From Gonocerus acuteangulatus (Eukaryota; Arthropoda; Insecta; Hemiptera; Coreidae), in contig OX328123.1 of assembly GCA_946811695.1 (NCBI GenBank), positions 42,931,335-42,995,334 of the forward strand: a DNA stretch of 64,000 bases, written 5' to 3'. How positions within the stretch are numbered: position 1 is the stretch's first letter; every line of letters begins with the position of its first letter. The notes beneath the pieces are model-generated. The model was not told the DNA's origin, made no database searches, and worked only from the letters and a program-made list of their open reading frames with translations. The translations under genes were made by a program, and so were the position numbers. Below, one piece after another: positions 23,500 to 34,481 of this stretch.

Positions 23500-24490
23500 T
23501 TTGTCTGTTCGCGGCCCTGACAGTTCAAAAATGGTCCGATTTTAATGAAATTTCGTACAAAAATCTTTCGTCTAATTTGAAAGGTCAAGTTCGTTAACAA
23601 GCAGAATCCGCCCACCGGAACATGTTTTTTGGAGCGAATGTCGCGCGAAAAAAAAATCTTTCTGCTTACTTCATATGCTTGCAAGTACTCGTTTTATAGG
23701 CTTCTTGGCCTAGGAAAACGAATGAAACCATTTTTAAAGCGATTGCTTTAACCGTTTTCGAGAAAAATGGAAACATACTTGTCGAATAAAGTTTTTGGTT
23801 AGGGTAATTAGAATCATGGGATTCAGTTGAAACATTTTCTGCCTGTTCAAATTTCATCAAAACTAATATGTTGAAATTTTGGTTACGTTTGGAGTAAAGG
23901 AAGGATTAAAATATAATATTTTATTTTTAGACATGAAAAGTTTTAGTAACTTTGTATATTTTCCTTAATTTTTTTTTTTTTTTTTTTTTTAACGGCGCAT
24001 CGACATAATTCTTGGCCATTAGCGCCGGCCTCCAGGGTGCAGCCAGGAATTTTCTCAGCGAGCCCTGAGATGAGAAAATTCCTGCCGCCGGTGGGGATCG
24101 AACCCACCATCTCCCGCTTATGAATCCAGCGCGCTAGCCACTAGACCACGGGAGACCCCATTTTCCTTAATATCACGAAAACGGTTCAGAATCTTGGCAA
24201 GCGAAAGATTACCATTCGAAAGCTTACTAAATTCTCTACAAAAAATGTTATGAAGACATTTCCGTTTGGATGGTCATATTTGGAGAAATAAGGGCTTAAA
24301 ACTTAGGTAATTTCGTTTATTTGAACGAATCTTTTTGTGTGTTTCCCACAGTTTTTTTTTCACTGCACGTCATTTTTGTGATTGCTTATAGAAGTAAAAT
24401 GTATTAGTCAATAAAACAGGATACGTATAATTAGAAACAATATTTTCATGGAATTCGAAGATGCCGTATGAATATCTAGATTACTGTACT
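23295..24490 (+). mobile_element. Family A copy A4 (5' part), interrupted by a reversed SINE
   Basis: Begins at GCCCGGTTCCTCCCTCC after TATTA and contains the usual blocks, an AT run (23432-23498) and A monomers. The SINE at 23970-24159 lies inside one monomer and has a clear duplication. No A-type 3' terminus follows; recognisable A sequence fades out near 24480. Confidence 0.75.
23958..24171 (-). mobile_element. tRNA-derived SINE, reversed, 12-bp duplication
   Basis: ATTTTCCTTAAT flanks the insertion at 23958-23969 and 24160-24171. On the minus strand the head GGGGTCTCCCGTGGTCTAGTG, the box B GGTTCGATCCC-type string and the body GGCAGGAATTTTCTCATCTC lead to the tail GGCGCTAATGGCCAAGAATT and poly-A. 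Same family as 22446-22680. A clean, young insertion. Confidence 0.92.
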
Positions 24491-25075
24491 GGTGTTGATT
24501 TCGTTCTTTAGAATTGTTTTTGGTATTTTCTATTTACAGCAGATTTTATTTATTTATTTATTTTTGCTTTAATTCATTGAACAAAATAATATGAATTTGA
24601 AGGTGAGGAGCTAGGAGGCGTTTAGGGTGGGGGGCATTTTGTCTCTCTAGGTAGCGCCGGGTGTACCCTCGTCAACTGCAAGTCCTTTTCAAGAGTCATA
24701 AATATAAGCCTCCAAACAACTTTAGGAATGTAGGATTTCTAATTTTTGCCAGTATCAGAACAGCCGCTTTTTACATACCACTGTGGTACTGACGCACCGG
24801 TCCATACCAGTTGCACTCCACACGGTGGTAGTACTTGGTGTGTGCCACAGCGGATCGCTCATTATAATATTATTTTAAACGTATAAAATAGGTACCTAAA
24901 AAAAGTTAATTTGTGTATAAATGTTACGATATTGTATATTAACGTATATTATTCAGAAAAAAAAGGTTGGCGTATATCAAAAGTCATACATTTCGTTGAC
25001 GTGCGTGGACACGATACGTGTTAAGCGTTTACATCTTAAACAAAAGAAATTGTTTAAGAAACAATACTTTTTCAT
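24491..25075. other. Unassigned sequence between A4 and A5
   Basis: Contains a TTTA repeat at 24546-24570. There is a loose inverted pairing of CCACTGTGGTACTGACG with CGGTGGTAGTACTTGG near 24780-24840. Nothing coding. Confidence 0.35.
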
Positions 25076-25194
25076 ATCGCGGTTCCTTCCTCCCTCCATA
25101 GTGCTTATCAGGCTGACCTCATGACGCAATCCGGAGGTGCCGACTGGAAACTTTCACATTTCAGAACCTATTGATCACGAAAATAACCGTAGTC

Positions 25195-25245
<51 letters not shown>

Positions 25246-25787
25246 ATTAGAATAAAATATTTTATTAACAGACATGATGGTTTGGGATCTTCGTATATTT
25301 TCCTCAATATCTTCAAAACAGTTAAGAAATCGTGGTAAGTACGACACAACCATTCAAAAGCTTACTAAATTCTCTACAAAAAATATTCTGAAGCAAATTT
25401 CGATGGGGCGATGTCAGTCGGAGAAATAAGTGCTTACAACCACGAAAGTGTTAGTTTTGTTCTTTTAAACGGGTTTTTGACACTGTTTACCTCACTTTTG
25501 TTTTTTAGGTTTATTTAACGGTGGAATGAGTATATTAGTAAAGCTAAGAAAGTAAGAAACATATTGGTAATAGTGTTTTCCTAGAGTGAGCGTCGTGATG
25601 GCGGGAGAGTCCCTTTCGCTTAGGAGACTGTCAGTTTCCATATGTGGCGCTTCTCTTTGAGATTTTATTTTGTATTTTTAACGAAAGATCAAAACCTACT
25701 GATAGCTGCTATATTCCTTTACTAATCGCACTTCAGATAACAACGGAACCTCGCTAAGATGATGCAGTTCCTGCGAGTCGGACTTTT
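25076..25787 (+). mobile_element. Family A copy A5, internally deleted
   Basis: Has a decayed 5' hairpin (CGCGGTTCCTTCCTCC), TCATGACGCAATCCGGAGG, an AT run at 25199-25241 and an intact 3' end, CTAAGATGATGCAGTTCCTGC then GAGTCGGACTTTTA. The ~340 bases normally right of the AT run are missing, so the run abuts AGGATTAGAATAAAAT directly. Confidence 0.75.
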
Positions 25788-25893
25788 ATCTATATAGGTT
25801 ATTTTAAGCAAATAATTCAGGAATGCACTCGACCCTATCCAATTCTGAGGAAAGTGCTTAGTTTTGCAGCTCCCGCGTGACGGCCATTTTTTA
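25788..25893 (+). mobile_element. Family B copy B5, right part
   Basis: ATAGGTTATTTTAAGCAAAT, CAATTCTGAGGAAAGTGCTT and GCAGCTCCCGCGTGACGG are the last ~100 bases of family B. With 23110-23294 they form one B copy split by the A4-A5 block. Confidence 0.75.
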
Positions 25894-26535
25894 ATAATTT
25901 ATTGTGCGTCGACTATAATGATCTTTAGCACTATACTCTATTGTTTTAAATCAGCCGAAAAATATCAAATTGACTGCATTTTATAACTAAAATGGGTATC
26001 ATTTATTGGGGGGGGGGTGGCTCTTGAATTACAAGCCATCTTGAGGGCTTTCAGGGCAATGGAGTGGAGAAAACAGTTCCTAATCGTGGAGTCTTTCTGA
26101 GTGTGTCTCACCTCAATATTAACGGTCGACTAATTTTTCATTATTGATTTCATTCCTTTTTTTTTCTTGAAAAGCTTTGAGAAATCTGATTGTGGGGGAA
26201 TTGATCTTTCAGCACAATTAAAAACGACCTGAAAATACACTAGTCAAATCGAGGTTATTACACACAAATCGCAGAGTTTTGTTTAAGTTGAACCAAGTCC
26301 ATTATAGAAAGAGGAAGAGAAAGAAAAAAACGATCAATAGTTGCAGGGGCGTTCATTTATTCATGCTAACCCTGGTTTTCCCGGAGTATTCCTTCATAGG
26401 CCTATCATTTGAGAATCATTATTGTCTTAGCCATACTGAAATCGATACTGCATTTACACTTAGGCGCCATTGATTGACGTCTCTATTTTGTTTTTGATTA
26501 ATTCAGTTCTTGTGGAAAAAATGGGTGTTACATAT
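25894..26535. other. No recognisable feature
   Basis: Poly-G tract at 26010-26019; otherwise nothing supported. Confidence 0.35.
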
Positions 26536-26959
26536 ATCCCAAAAAAAAACATAAATGTGAAATAGAGGCCAAGTTCCTGCCCCACAAAGAAACACTCCCT
26601 TCCTCAAAAATATCCCCTCCTAAAACCCCCCAAAAACGCCTTACCATTCTACACTCCAAAAAAGTAGTATGAGTTGGTGTATTAATTCAACCAAAAATAT
26701 TTGCCAATACAAGAGATGATACAAGAAAGAAATGTTCCTTAAAGAAAGGTATATTCTTAAACTTGGCAATGTTTTTTTTGTGCCGAAATTATCTTTAGAT
26801 AAAAACTAAACATTGCCAAGTTTAAGATTATACCTGGTTGTTAAGCAGCGTCGGGCGTGGTCAGTACCTGAATGGGTGACCGACCACGTGCTGTTGGCAT
26901 TAGAAAAGGGTGGCAACCTGTAGATAGCCCGGCGCTAATGGCCAAGATGTAGATGCGCC

Positions 26960-26991
<32 letters not shown>

Positions 26992-27322
26992 TACCTGGTT
27001 GAGGAAAGTGATATTTTAGTAACTAGATATAAGTATTTTTATTGTTGTTTTTAAAGATCAGTTGAAGTGTCTTTACTGTTCTTAGTAAGTAACTATGAGG
27101 TCTTCCAAGTAATGAACTTGGACATTTCTTTCTTGTATCATCTCTTGTATTGGCAAATATTTTTGGTTGAATTAATACACCAACCCATACTACTTTTTTG
27201 GAGTGTAGAATGGTAAGGCGTTTTTGGGGGGTTTTAGGAGGTGATATTTTTGAGGAAGGGAGTGTTTCTTTGTGGGGCAGGAACTTGGCCTCTATTTCAC
27301 GTTTATGTTTTTTTTGGGGGAT
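26536..27322. mobile_element. Foldback element with ~200-bp arms, SINE in its loop
   Basis: The arms 26536-26735 and 27122-27322 are near-identical reverse complements (for example CTATTTCACGTTTATG, TACCATTCTACACTCCAAAA and GTATCATCTCTTGTATTGG). In the loop, CTTAAACTTGGCAATGTTT at 26756-26774 pairs with its reverse complement at 26808-26826. A 5S-derived SINE interrupts the loop. No coding sequence. The arms can be seen directly; the transposon class is unknown. Confidence 0.8.
26829..27001 (+). mobile_element. 5S rRNA-derived SINE with 12-bp duplication
   Basis: TATACCTGGTTG flanks 26841-26989 on both sides. The head TTAAGCAGCGTCGGGCGTGG then TCAGTACCTGAATGGGTGACC matches the middle and 3' half of eukaryotic 5S rRNA (TTAAGCAACGTCGGGC...GTACTTGGATGGGTGACC). 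The 5' part of 5S, with the first pol III promoter elements, is missing. After about 45 bases the element carries the same 3' tail, GGCGCTAATGGCCAAGATG then GATGCGCCGTTAAAA, as the tRNA-derived SINEs here. It ends in an A/AT tract. Confidence 0.88.
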
Positions 27323-27816
27323 CTCATTACTTTTTTCTAAGTATTAAATAGAATTTAGTTGCCGCATACCTACTGGCTTTTGTACTTCATATAAAACCAG
27401 GGTCTTTGGATTCTGCATAAGGTTCTCCTTACTGCTTGATATTTGATACCAATTATCAACCTACATACATCTAATCACTAGACTAGAAAAGTTAGAAGCT
27501 CTTCCAGATGACATTACTCTAGAGGACAAATTGATTGCTCTCTTAACTACACTATTACACTGTAAAACACAGGAACCTTATCCCGAGGATAAAGATCACA
27601 ATAGGGAAAGTGCAGAAGGCCTTCAAGAAAAATATAAGAAACAAAAACGATACATTTTGGGTTTGTAATCCTAAACTTTGTAATTTAGATGGCTCGACTT
27701 TGGAAAACTTAGTATCTGCTTTGAAGTGTATTATGCAGTGAACCCCTACGACTTTATTTACTACATTTAAGAAAGAAGTCACAACTGTTTTTGTTATGAT
27801 ATGTCGAAATGTTTTT
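27323..27816. other. No recognisable feature
   Basis: Nothing supported on either strand. Confidence 0.35.
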
Positions 27817-28512
27817 TAAAACATCAAATATAGGTTCTCCTTACCAAGACGATTCATTTGATACCCCACATGATGGGTTTCAGAAGGAATGATTGCATTT
27901 GGATGGAACAAAAAGTAGAAAACGTCATAGGTAATATGACACTCCCGTATCAAGACCTACCTGCGTGCCAAGTTTGGTCAAAATAGCCCAAACGGTGGGA
28001 ATTTGTATAAGGAACAAGCATACATACAGACAGCTGAAAGACCTTTTTTACCTAGCCTAGTGCATTCCCCGGACCAAGGCCTACCTGTGTGCCAAGTTTG
28101 GTCAAAATCGGTCAAATGGAGTGAATTTGTGTAAGGAACAAACATGCAGACAGACAGCTGATAGACGATTTTGACTGGCCTATGAAACTACCCGGAGAAA
28201 GACCGACATGTGTGTCAAATTTTGTCAAAATCGGTCAAACGGTGTGTATTTGTATAAGGAACAAACAGACAGACAGACAGCTGATAGACAATTTAACCTA
28301 GCTTATGATTCTCCCCGTATCAAGACCCATTTGTGTCCCAAGTTTGGTCAAACGGTACGGATTTGTAAGAGGAACAAACATACAGGCAGACAGCTGGTAT
28401 ACGATTTTTACCGAGGCTATATGCGTCTAATTGTTTCTTAAAACATCAAATATAGGTTCTTCATACCGAGACAATTCATTTGATACCCCACATCATGGGT
28501 TTCGGACGGACT
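27817..28512 (+). repeat. Four ~124-bp tandem units between two direct repeats
   Basis: Units starting CCCGTATCAAGACC or CCCGGA..AGGCC lie at 27943, 28067, 28191 and 28314 (spacing 123-124). Each contains CCAAGTTTGGTCAAAATCGG and GACAGACAGCTG. The array is framed by a ~70-base direct repeat, AAAACATCAAATATAGGTTC at 27817 and 28439. The unit phrase is a common arthropod repeat motif. The short open frames across it are by-products of the repetition. Confidence 0.85.
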
Positions 28513-28900
28513 GATGGGTTTCCGAAGGAAGTACAAAACTGGCACGCCCCGCCCCGGAAGCGGAGTCAAACACAACGTTTCGCGATTTTTCGATTTTTTC
28601 CTTTACTAACGTCTTCATACCTATCTTCATGCAAAATTTCAAGTCCCTAGCATCATGGGAAGTGCCTAATAATTTTGATGAGTCAGTGAGTGAGTGAGTG
28701 AGTCCTATAAATCCCGATTTTCGATCGCTTATATCTCAGAAACTATTCGATGTAGAATTATGAAATTTTCCAGTTTTACTCACATCTAGTAGTATAATAC
28801 CTGTGTAAAATTTCATAACTTTATCTTTACCTGGTTGAAAGTTATGAGAGGGTAAAAATCGGCTCTAAGACCGCCTGAAATATACACACAGTATGCTTAG
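28513..28900 (+). repeat. Repeat tail with GAGT run
   Basis: GGAAGTACAAAACTGGCACG, a GAGTCAGTGAGTGAGTGAGT run at 28680-28705 and TATATCTCAGAAACTATTCG make up a recognisable arthropod-type repeat consensus that continues the preceding array. Probably one non-autonomous element with 27817-28512; its ends were not found. Confidence 0.5.
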
Positions 28901-29079
28901 GCCGGAACTTGGCCTGGCCCACTACCGTGCGCCTAGATTGGATAGCATTGCATTTTTCAAAAAAATTGATGTTGCTTTATTTGCGAATTGTCTTTTTGTA
29001 CTTGTACTGACGTGAGAGGTATAGATTAGGTATCCAGTGTTGGAAGTATATTTTTTATTTCTATATGCATTATAAGCAT
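28901..29079. other. No recognisable feature
   Basis: Nothing supported. Confidence 0.3.
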
Positions 29080-29155
29080 TCTTCAATAATGTGGCGTAAA
29101 GTGGCTGAGGAATGTTCTTATTTATGCAGGTCCTGTATGACGGACTTTTTAAACA
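29080..29155 (+). mobile_element. Family B 3' end remnant
   Basis: GGCTGAGGAATGTTCTTATT then ATGCAGGTCCTGTATGACGG and ACTTTTT are a diverged form of the B terminus (CTGAGGAAAGTGCTTAGTTATGCAGCTCCTGCGTGACGGACTTTT). Confidence 0.55.
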
Positions 29156-31724
29156 TATTTGTTTAACAACAGCTATGTGCTAATGATCCTAGCAATCGAT
29201 GCAACAAAAAAAAAACAGCGATATAATTCGCTAATTCTGGATTCGTTAATTTTGGGTGTAAATTTAATGTATAAAAAAGAACAAAAAATCAGATAGTTTA
29301 GACATTAGAAACGTACTTCTTTTTGTACCTTCAAATAGTTTATAATGGCAAGTCATGGACTAAGAAATCATTTTCCTTGAAGAAACCTTTGAATAATGTA
29401 TTTATCAATGATGTGGAAACAATAGATATTGCAAAGGTCCGATGTGGTTGAAGTTGAAGGTTTCTGCGGTGGCAATCGATGAAATAAGATGTGCTGAATG
29501 TATGTAGAGAGAGAGCAAGCAATCTCGGATTAAACAAGAACTTTGGAGCAGTAGTGGGAGTAGGAGAAGCAGGTACGTAGCATGTAATTTTCTATTGTCG
29601 TGCCGATCGGAAGGGTTGCGAAAACTCCATCACCATGGTCACGGGGTTACTAGGAGACCTCTCTCTAGCCTTGGAGCACCTGCTCTCTTGTTTGTAACCT
29701 TTAGTCTCCCTTTGCTGATGTAATCTAATGACAGTCGAGTGCAGAGTTCTGTCTTTGCGCCAACGCAAACGGTAAATATTCTCCGGCCCAACTCCAAAAC
29801 TACTCATGTTTTGTTGAGCAAGGTTCCTGTGCAGGGTGGTTAGTTTACGCCGCCTTCCTGGAGAATTGCTTAAAATACTCTATATAAATTCAAAATAAAC
29901 ATCAATAGTTTTGGTATGGTTTTCTTGGCACAACACATACTACTCATTCGTTAAGCGTGATAGCTACCTATTTTCGCCGCATGGAAGTGAAATTACGGCC
30001 GGTAGGTATGAGCTTATAATTTGATCCCCATTCTTCATGGACCGATATAATTTATTTTTAAACAGATCGTTTTCTCTCGTATGCCGAGTTGATTTCCAAT
30101 ATAACACAAACGGCCGATAGGACTGACAAATAAAATAATTTATGCGTAGTGTATACCAGAGGATTCCGATTGAATGATTTTCCTGGTCCACAAACCCGTC
30201 CTAATGGTTGTAATGGAAATGCTACCACACCAAGTTTTGCTGGTGTAACAACAACAATTTCTTAGTATGGTGAAAATGCATGACTGCGGGCAGTCTTTGA
30301 CTCTTTCATTTTTTTTTTTTAAATGTAGATAACTGCCGATCATAATATATGATATTAGATGTGACGCTTTGGCTAAGAAGAGAACACTCAAGTTTTTGAA
30401 ATGTTTAATTTTCTTGTGCTTGAAGGTATACCATCTTTCTCCCATTGTGTTTGCTGATTTACAGATTGCCTACTCTAGATCATGCAACATTTAATTATTC
30501 CTGTGAGAACGTGAATTATACGTGTGTAGATCTGGGTCGCACAATTAGAAAGATTGGGGATCTGGGGGGAGAATTGTTGAAAGTGATTGAAGTCTAATTG
30601 CAACCTTTTAAAGTGAAATATGGTATCCGTTGGTATCATGGGGTTTTGTGTGTTCAATATTTTTCTTGCTCCGTTATCTGTGCTTATATAGAGATAATCT
30701 ATCTGGTTTGCCAACTCAAGATGAGGCAACATACTATGCGTGATACAGAACTTGCCTAGCTCTCAGCCACACAATTCTAAAGATTTAAGTTGTCTTATAT
30801 TGATTTTGGAATTGCAAACTCATTAAGTGAAATGGAATGACCGTTATAAGCATCGGAACTCTAAGGAATGAGAACATCTTCACCTTTGGAAGGTCTCGTC
30901 AAGATTGTTACTTCTTCGTCGTTGGTTAGTCGATATTTCCCAGCACGATTATTGATATTCCTATTTTCCATTACAGAGTAAATGGCACACCTCGCATATG
31001 GAATGAATTCTTTCAACCTTCTGTTTTATAATTGATTGCTTCAAACTCGGTGCCAACTTAGAATATTTCCTCGTTTTAAATATTAGAATGATTAATATTG
31101 CTAGGTTCATAGAGGTATTTTTTCGTGGTCACAAGAGTAGCTCGCTCCCAACGAAAGATGATTCCTTGAAATGATTTGAATAATTGAAAATACCTTTTCA
31201 ACCAATTCTAGTTTTTACTTCAGTAAATGAGAGGGGTTTGGAGATCACGAAAATCATCCTTATGTCAGATGAGCCGACAATATTCTTTTCACAGCTTCAA
31301 TTGATGTTAAACTATAGCCTTGCTGATTGTTCGTTTTGCAGCCGTAGACACATTTGTATTTAATATTAATCCCTTTAAGTTTCACCTCAGAGCAGAATAT
31401 TTCAGACTATCTATTGTTTCGTCCACTGGTGTCGATCGAGATGTTTCTGGCTGAATTGTGCTTGGAAACTCTTGGAAGCAATATTATGTCCTCCTAAATG
31501 AGTAATTCATTCCAAAAAAATATTACAATGGCCGATCAAAAGCGATTTTTTTGGGTCTATTTGGTATCGGAGTGGAGTTTATTTCACACCCAAACTCAGA
31601 CAATTCAGCTCGCTCTTCATGTTCACTCCTTGTGCCAAAGGTTCCTCCCCTCTGAGTTTCTTTTTCTCATGTATGTCTATGTTCCACACGTCGGTTAACA
31701 GGAAACTGAAAGTTCGCATCTTTT
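29156..31724. other. No supported gene
   Basis: AT-rich. A 71-codon open frame on the minus strand (29807-29592) is somewhat GC-rich and lacks simple repeats, but it matches no family I know and has no clear splice sites, so I do not call it. Confidence 0.35.
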
Positions 31725-31844
31725 TAGCACTTTCCTCCGAAGGAAAGTAGCTATTGAGGTTGGACTCATGACGGAATTTTGGAAAAATTTCTTCAAATCT
31801 TTATCGATCCTACCTAGTAGACAGCGAAAATGACCCCCGTTAAA

Positions 31845-31930
<86 letters not shown>

Positions 31931-32972
31931 GTTAACACGATAGCGGCCAGAGTTTTTGTTTTTTCGTCACGAAACTTGGTATATAGCATTCAATTAGCAA
32001 ACGATTGAACGAGTTCGTTAACCACCAAAATCGGTCCACCGGAAGGGGGGGTTTACCCCGAACCCAAAACACTAATTTGACCATTTCAGCCGTAATATTT
32101 GTTATATTTCAACGAAACTTGGTATTCGTAGTGGTAATATAGAGAGAAAAGTGAGATATAAAAATGAACTAAATCGGTTCATAAGGGGGGGGGGGGGTTT
32201 ACTCCGGACCGACAATACCAATTCGCCACTACCAGCCGTGATTTTTGGTATATTTCGACGAAACTCGGTATTCATAGTGGTAATCTACAGGTAAATATGT
32301 GTTGTAAAAATAAACTAAATCGGTTCATTAGGAGGGGGGGTTTACTCCAGACCCACAATACCAATTCGCCACTACCAACCGTGATTTTTGCTATATTTCG
32401 ACGAAACTCGGTATTCGTAATGGTAATCTATAGGTAAATATGTGTTGTAAAAATAAACTAAATCGGTTCTTTAGGAGGGGGGGTTTACTCCCGACCCAAA
32501 TTACTAATATACTCATACTGGTCGTAATTTCTGCTTTATTGTAACGAAACGCTGTATACGTCGTGGGTAACTCATGAGAAAGAAGTGTTGTAAAAATGAG
32601 CTGAATTGGTCAATCGGAAAGGGGGGGTTACTTTGTAATATATTTCAATAGAAATGCCAGCCAGACATAGGTTCACAAAGGCGCCGCAAGGAGCGCTAGA
32701 GGGACTGTATCCGGTTCCTGCGTTAGATCAAAATACGATAATATGAGGTTTTTTGTATTTATTACGTAGTGTAGTAGGTACCATGTGTAAACATAACTCA
32801 GGAAGCAAATTAATAATTTATCAGTTACTCATTACAAAATTAAAAGAGAACTATTCATGTTTTTATTTTATTTATGTAGGATATTTTAAGCAAATTGTTC
32901 TGGAAAGCAGTCTACACTACCCAAATTCTGAGGAAAGTGCTTAGTTATGCAGCTCCTGCGTGACGGACTTTT
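31725..32972 (+). mobile_element. Family B copy B1, both ends present
   Basis: Begins after TTTTT with AGCACTTTCCTCCGAAGGAAAGT, a perfect short hairpin, then GAGGTTGGACTCATGACGG and CGAAAATGACCCCCGTTAAA. An (AT)n run lies at 31848-31928. Next come CTGTTAACACGATAGCGGCC, GAGTTCGTTAACCACCAAAA and four to five ~125-145-bp monomers (CGAAACTCGGTATTCGTAG ... AAATCGGTTCATTAG) that each end in a run of 7-12 G followed by TTTACTCC. The 3' end reads CTGAGGAAAGTGCTTAG, GCAGCTCCTGC, TGACGGACTTTT. Non-coding. Confidence 0.88.
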
Positions 32973-34481
32973 ACTATTCTTCCGCAGGTAAAGGTTACAG
33001 AAGCAAAAAGCTCGTCCGTTGAAAACAGCGAGGTATCCTTATCTTTCCAATCCCATCCAGACAATCCTCCCAGGCTTAATAGACAGTGACCCCTAACTAA
33101 ACTTACTTAGCTCATCTTATCGTGATCATTAATACATTTGTTTACCAATAGCTCTAGAAGTACCAACAAAGGTTGCTTCAGCAAAATTATATGTCATTAT
33201 TATTGAATTTTCCTTTCCTTGTTTTGGTCAATTTGTACATAGAATATCTATGTCAACAAACTGCATCTGTCTTATTGTTTAATCTTGGTTGCCTCCGGAG
33301 TGAAATGAGACTTTTGATGCATTACACGAGGCTTTTATTACTTTCTGTCGGTATTTATTACCCAATAAAATGACAATTAGTGATAATGTATTTCGTTAAG
33401 TGATGGAGCTACTATAAACACTAGATTTCAATCTCTTTGGATCCATTATGTATTGGCATTTACTATGATGAATGATCCGGACTTTCTCTGATGAAATGCT
33501 TGAATATCTTGTCTTTATTTATGGATTAGTGAAAGCCATTATACAAAGATGGTTTATGTTGTCTTATAGGCAATCATGATTTATTTTTACTTAATATAAC
33601 TCTCTCTGAACTTTCTCTACTATTCTGTTCTAATTGAGGTATTTATTTCAGGTAAGGCTCGAGTCATCGTCCCCAAAAACATTATAAACGATAAGTTATA
33701 ATATTCATTATATTATTAAACCCTTTTTTTTTTGCAAAATATATTTTCGTTTATACAAGAAAAAATACATTACATTATACAAATATTCTTCTATTTTAAA
33801 CTAACATCAGTCAGCATTGTAACTACTCTAGAATACATTGCACCCCGAAACATTCATTAAGAAAAACTGTTTAATGCATGTTCCAAACTTCTGATCTTAA
33901 TGAAACAAAATCTTACTTTTTTACTATTATTTTAGAACAATTTATTATATACATTTTTTTATGATATTTTGCAAACATTATTAGTTATGAGACTGAACTT
34001 TGAAGTAAACCAATGCAAATTCGAGATAAGGAAGAAAGATAATTAAAAATTCGGTGAAATAATTAAAAAGTAATATTATTTATCATGAATGAATTAAATA
34101 TATTTAACATAGATCTGGTATTTTTTTTTGTTCAATGCTTTGTAAGTGATTTTCATATAATTATATAATAATAGTCCTGTTGTCTAATAACTGCGTCCTA
34201 CAGCTAGAGCAATGTACCAAAACAGGAGTTCGTCAGATTTTGGTGTAAAATATCACTTTTATGGGGATGTAATGTCCATTTTTATTGGATAAGTGAAGAA
34301 ATGTATCATTAAAGGAAGCTTTTTGTCAGACTTCAAATTACTCTGATTGTAGCTTCTAATGAAGTACGGACAACGCTGTTACGAATGGTACTAAATAAAT
34401 TATGAAGAAATGTTCGAATTATTTTTATTTAATTTCTTTATTTCTCATATTTTGGTTTAACGATATGGATATTCAAAACGC
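32973..34481. other. No recognisable feature
   Basis: AT-rich; nothing supported on either strand. Confidence 0.35.

Noticed and set aside
26841..26895. 5S rRNA gene
   Set aside because: Only the middle and 3' half matches and it is bounded by a 12-bp duplication with a SINE tail.
27943..28440. CRISPR-like array or repeat-protein gene
   Set aside because: 124-bp units diverge along their whole length with no spacer structure; frames are not maintained.
29592..29807. 71-codon minus-strand open frame as a possible exon
   Set aside because: Moderately GC-rich, but no family, no clear splice signals and no neighbouring exon.
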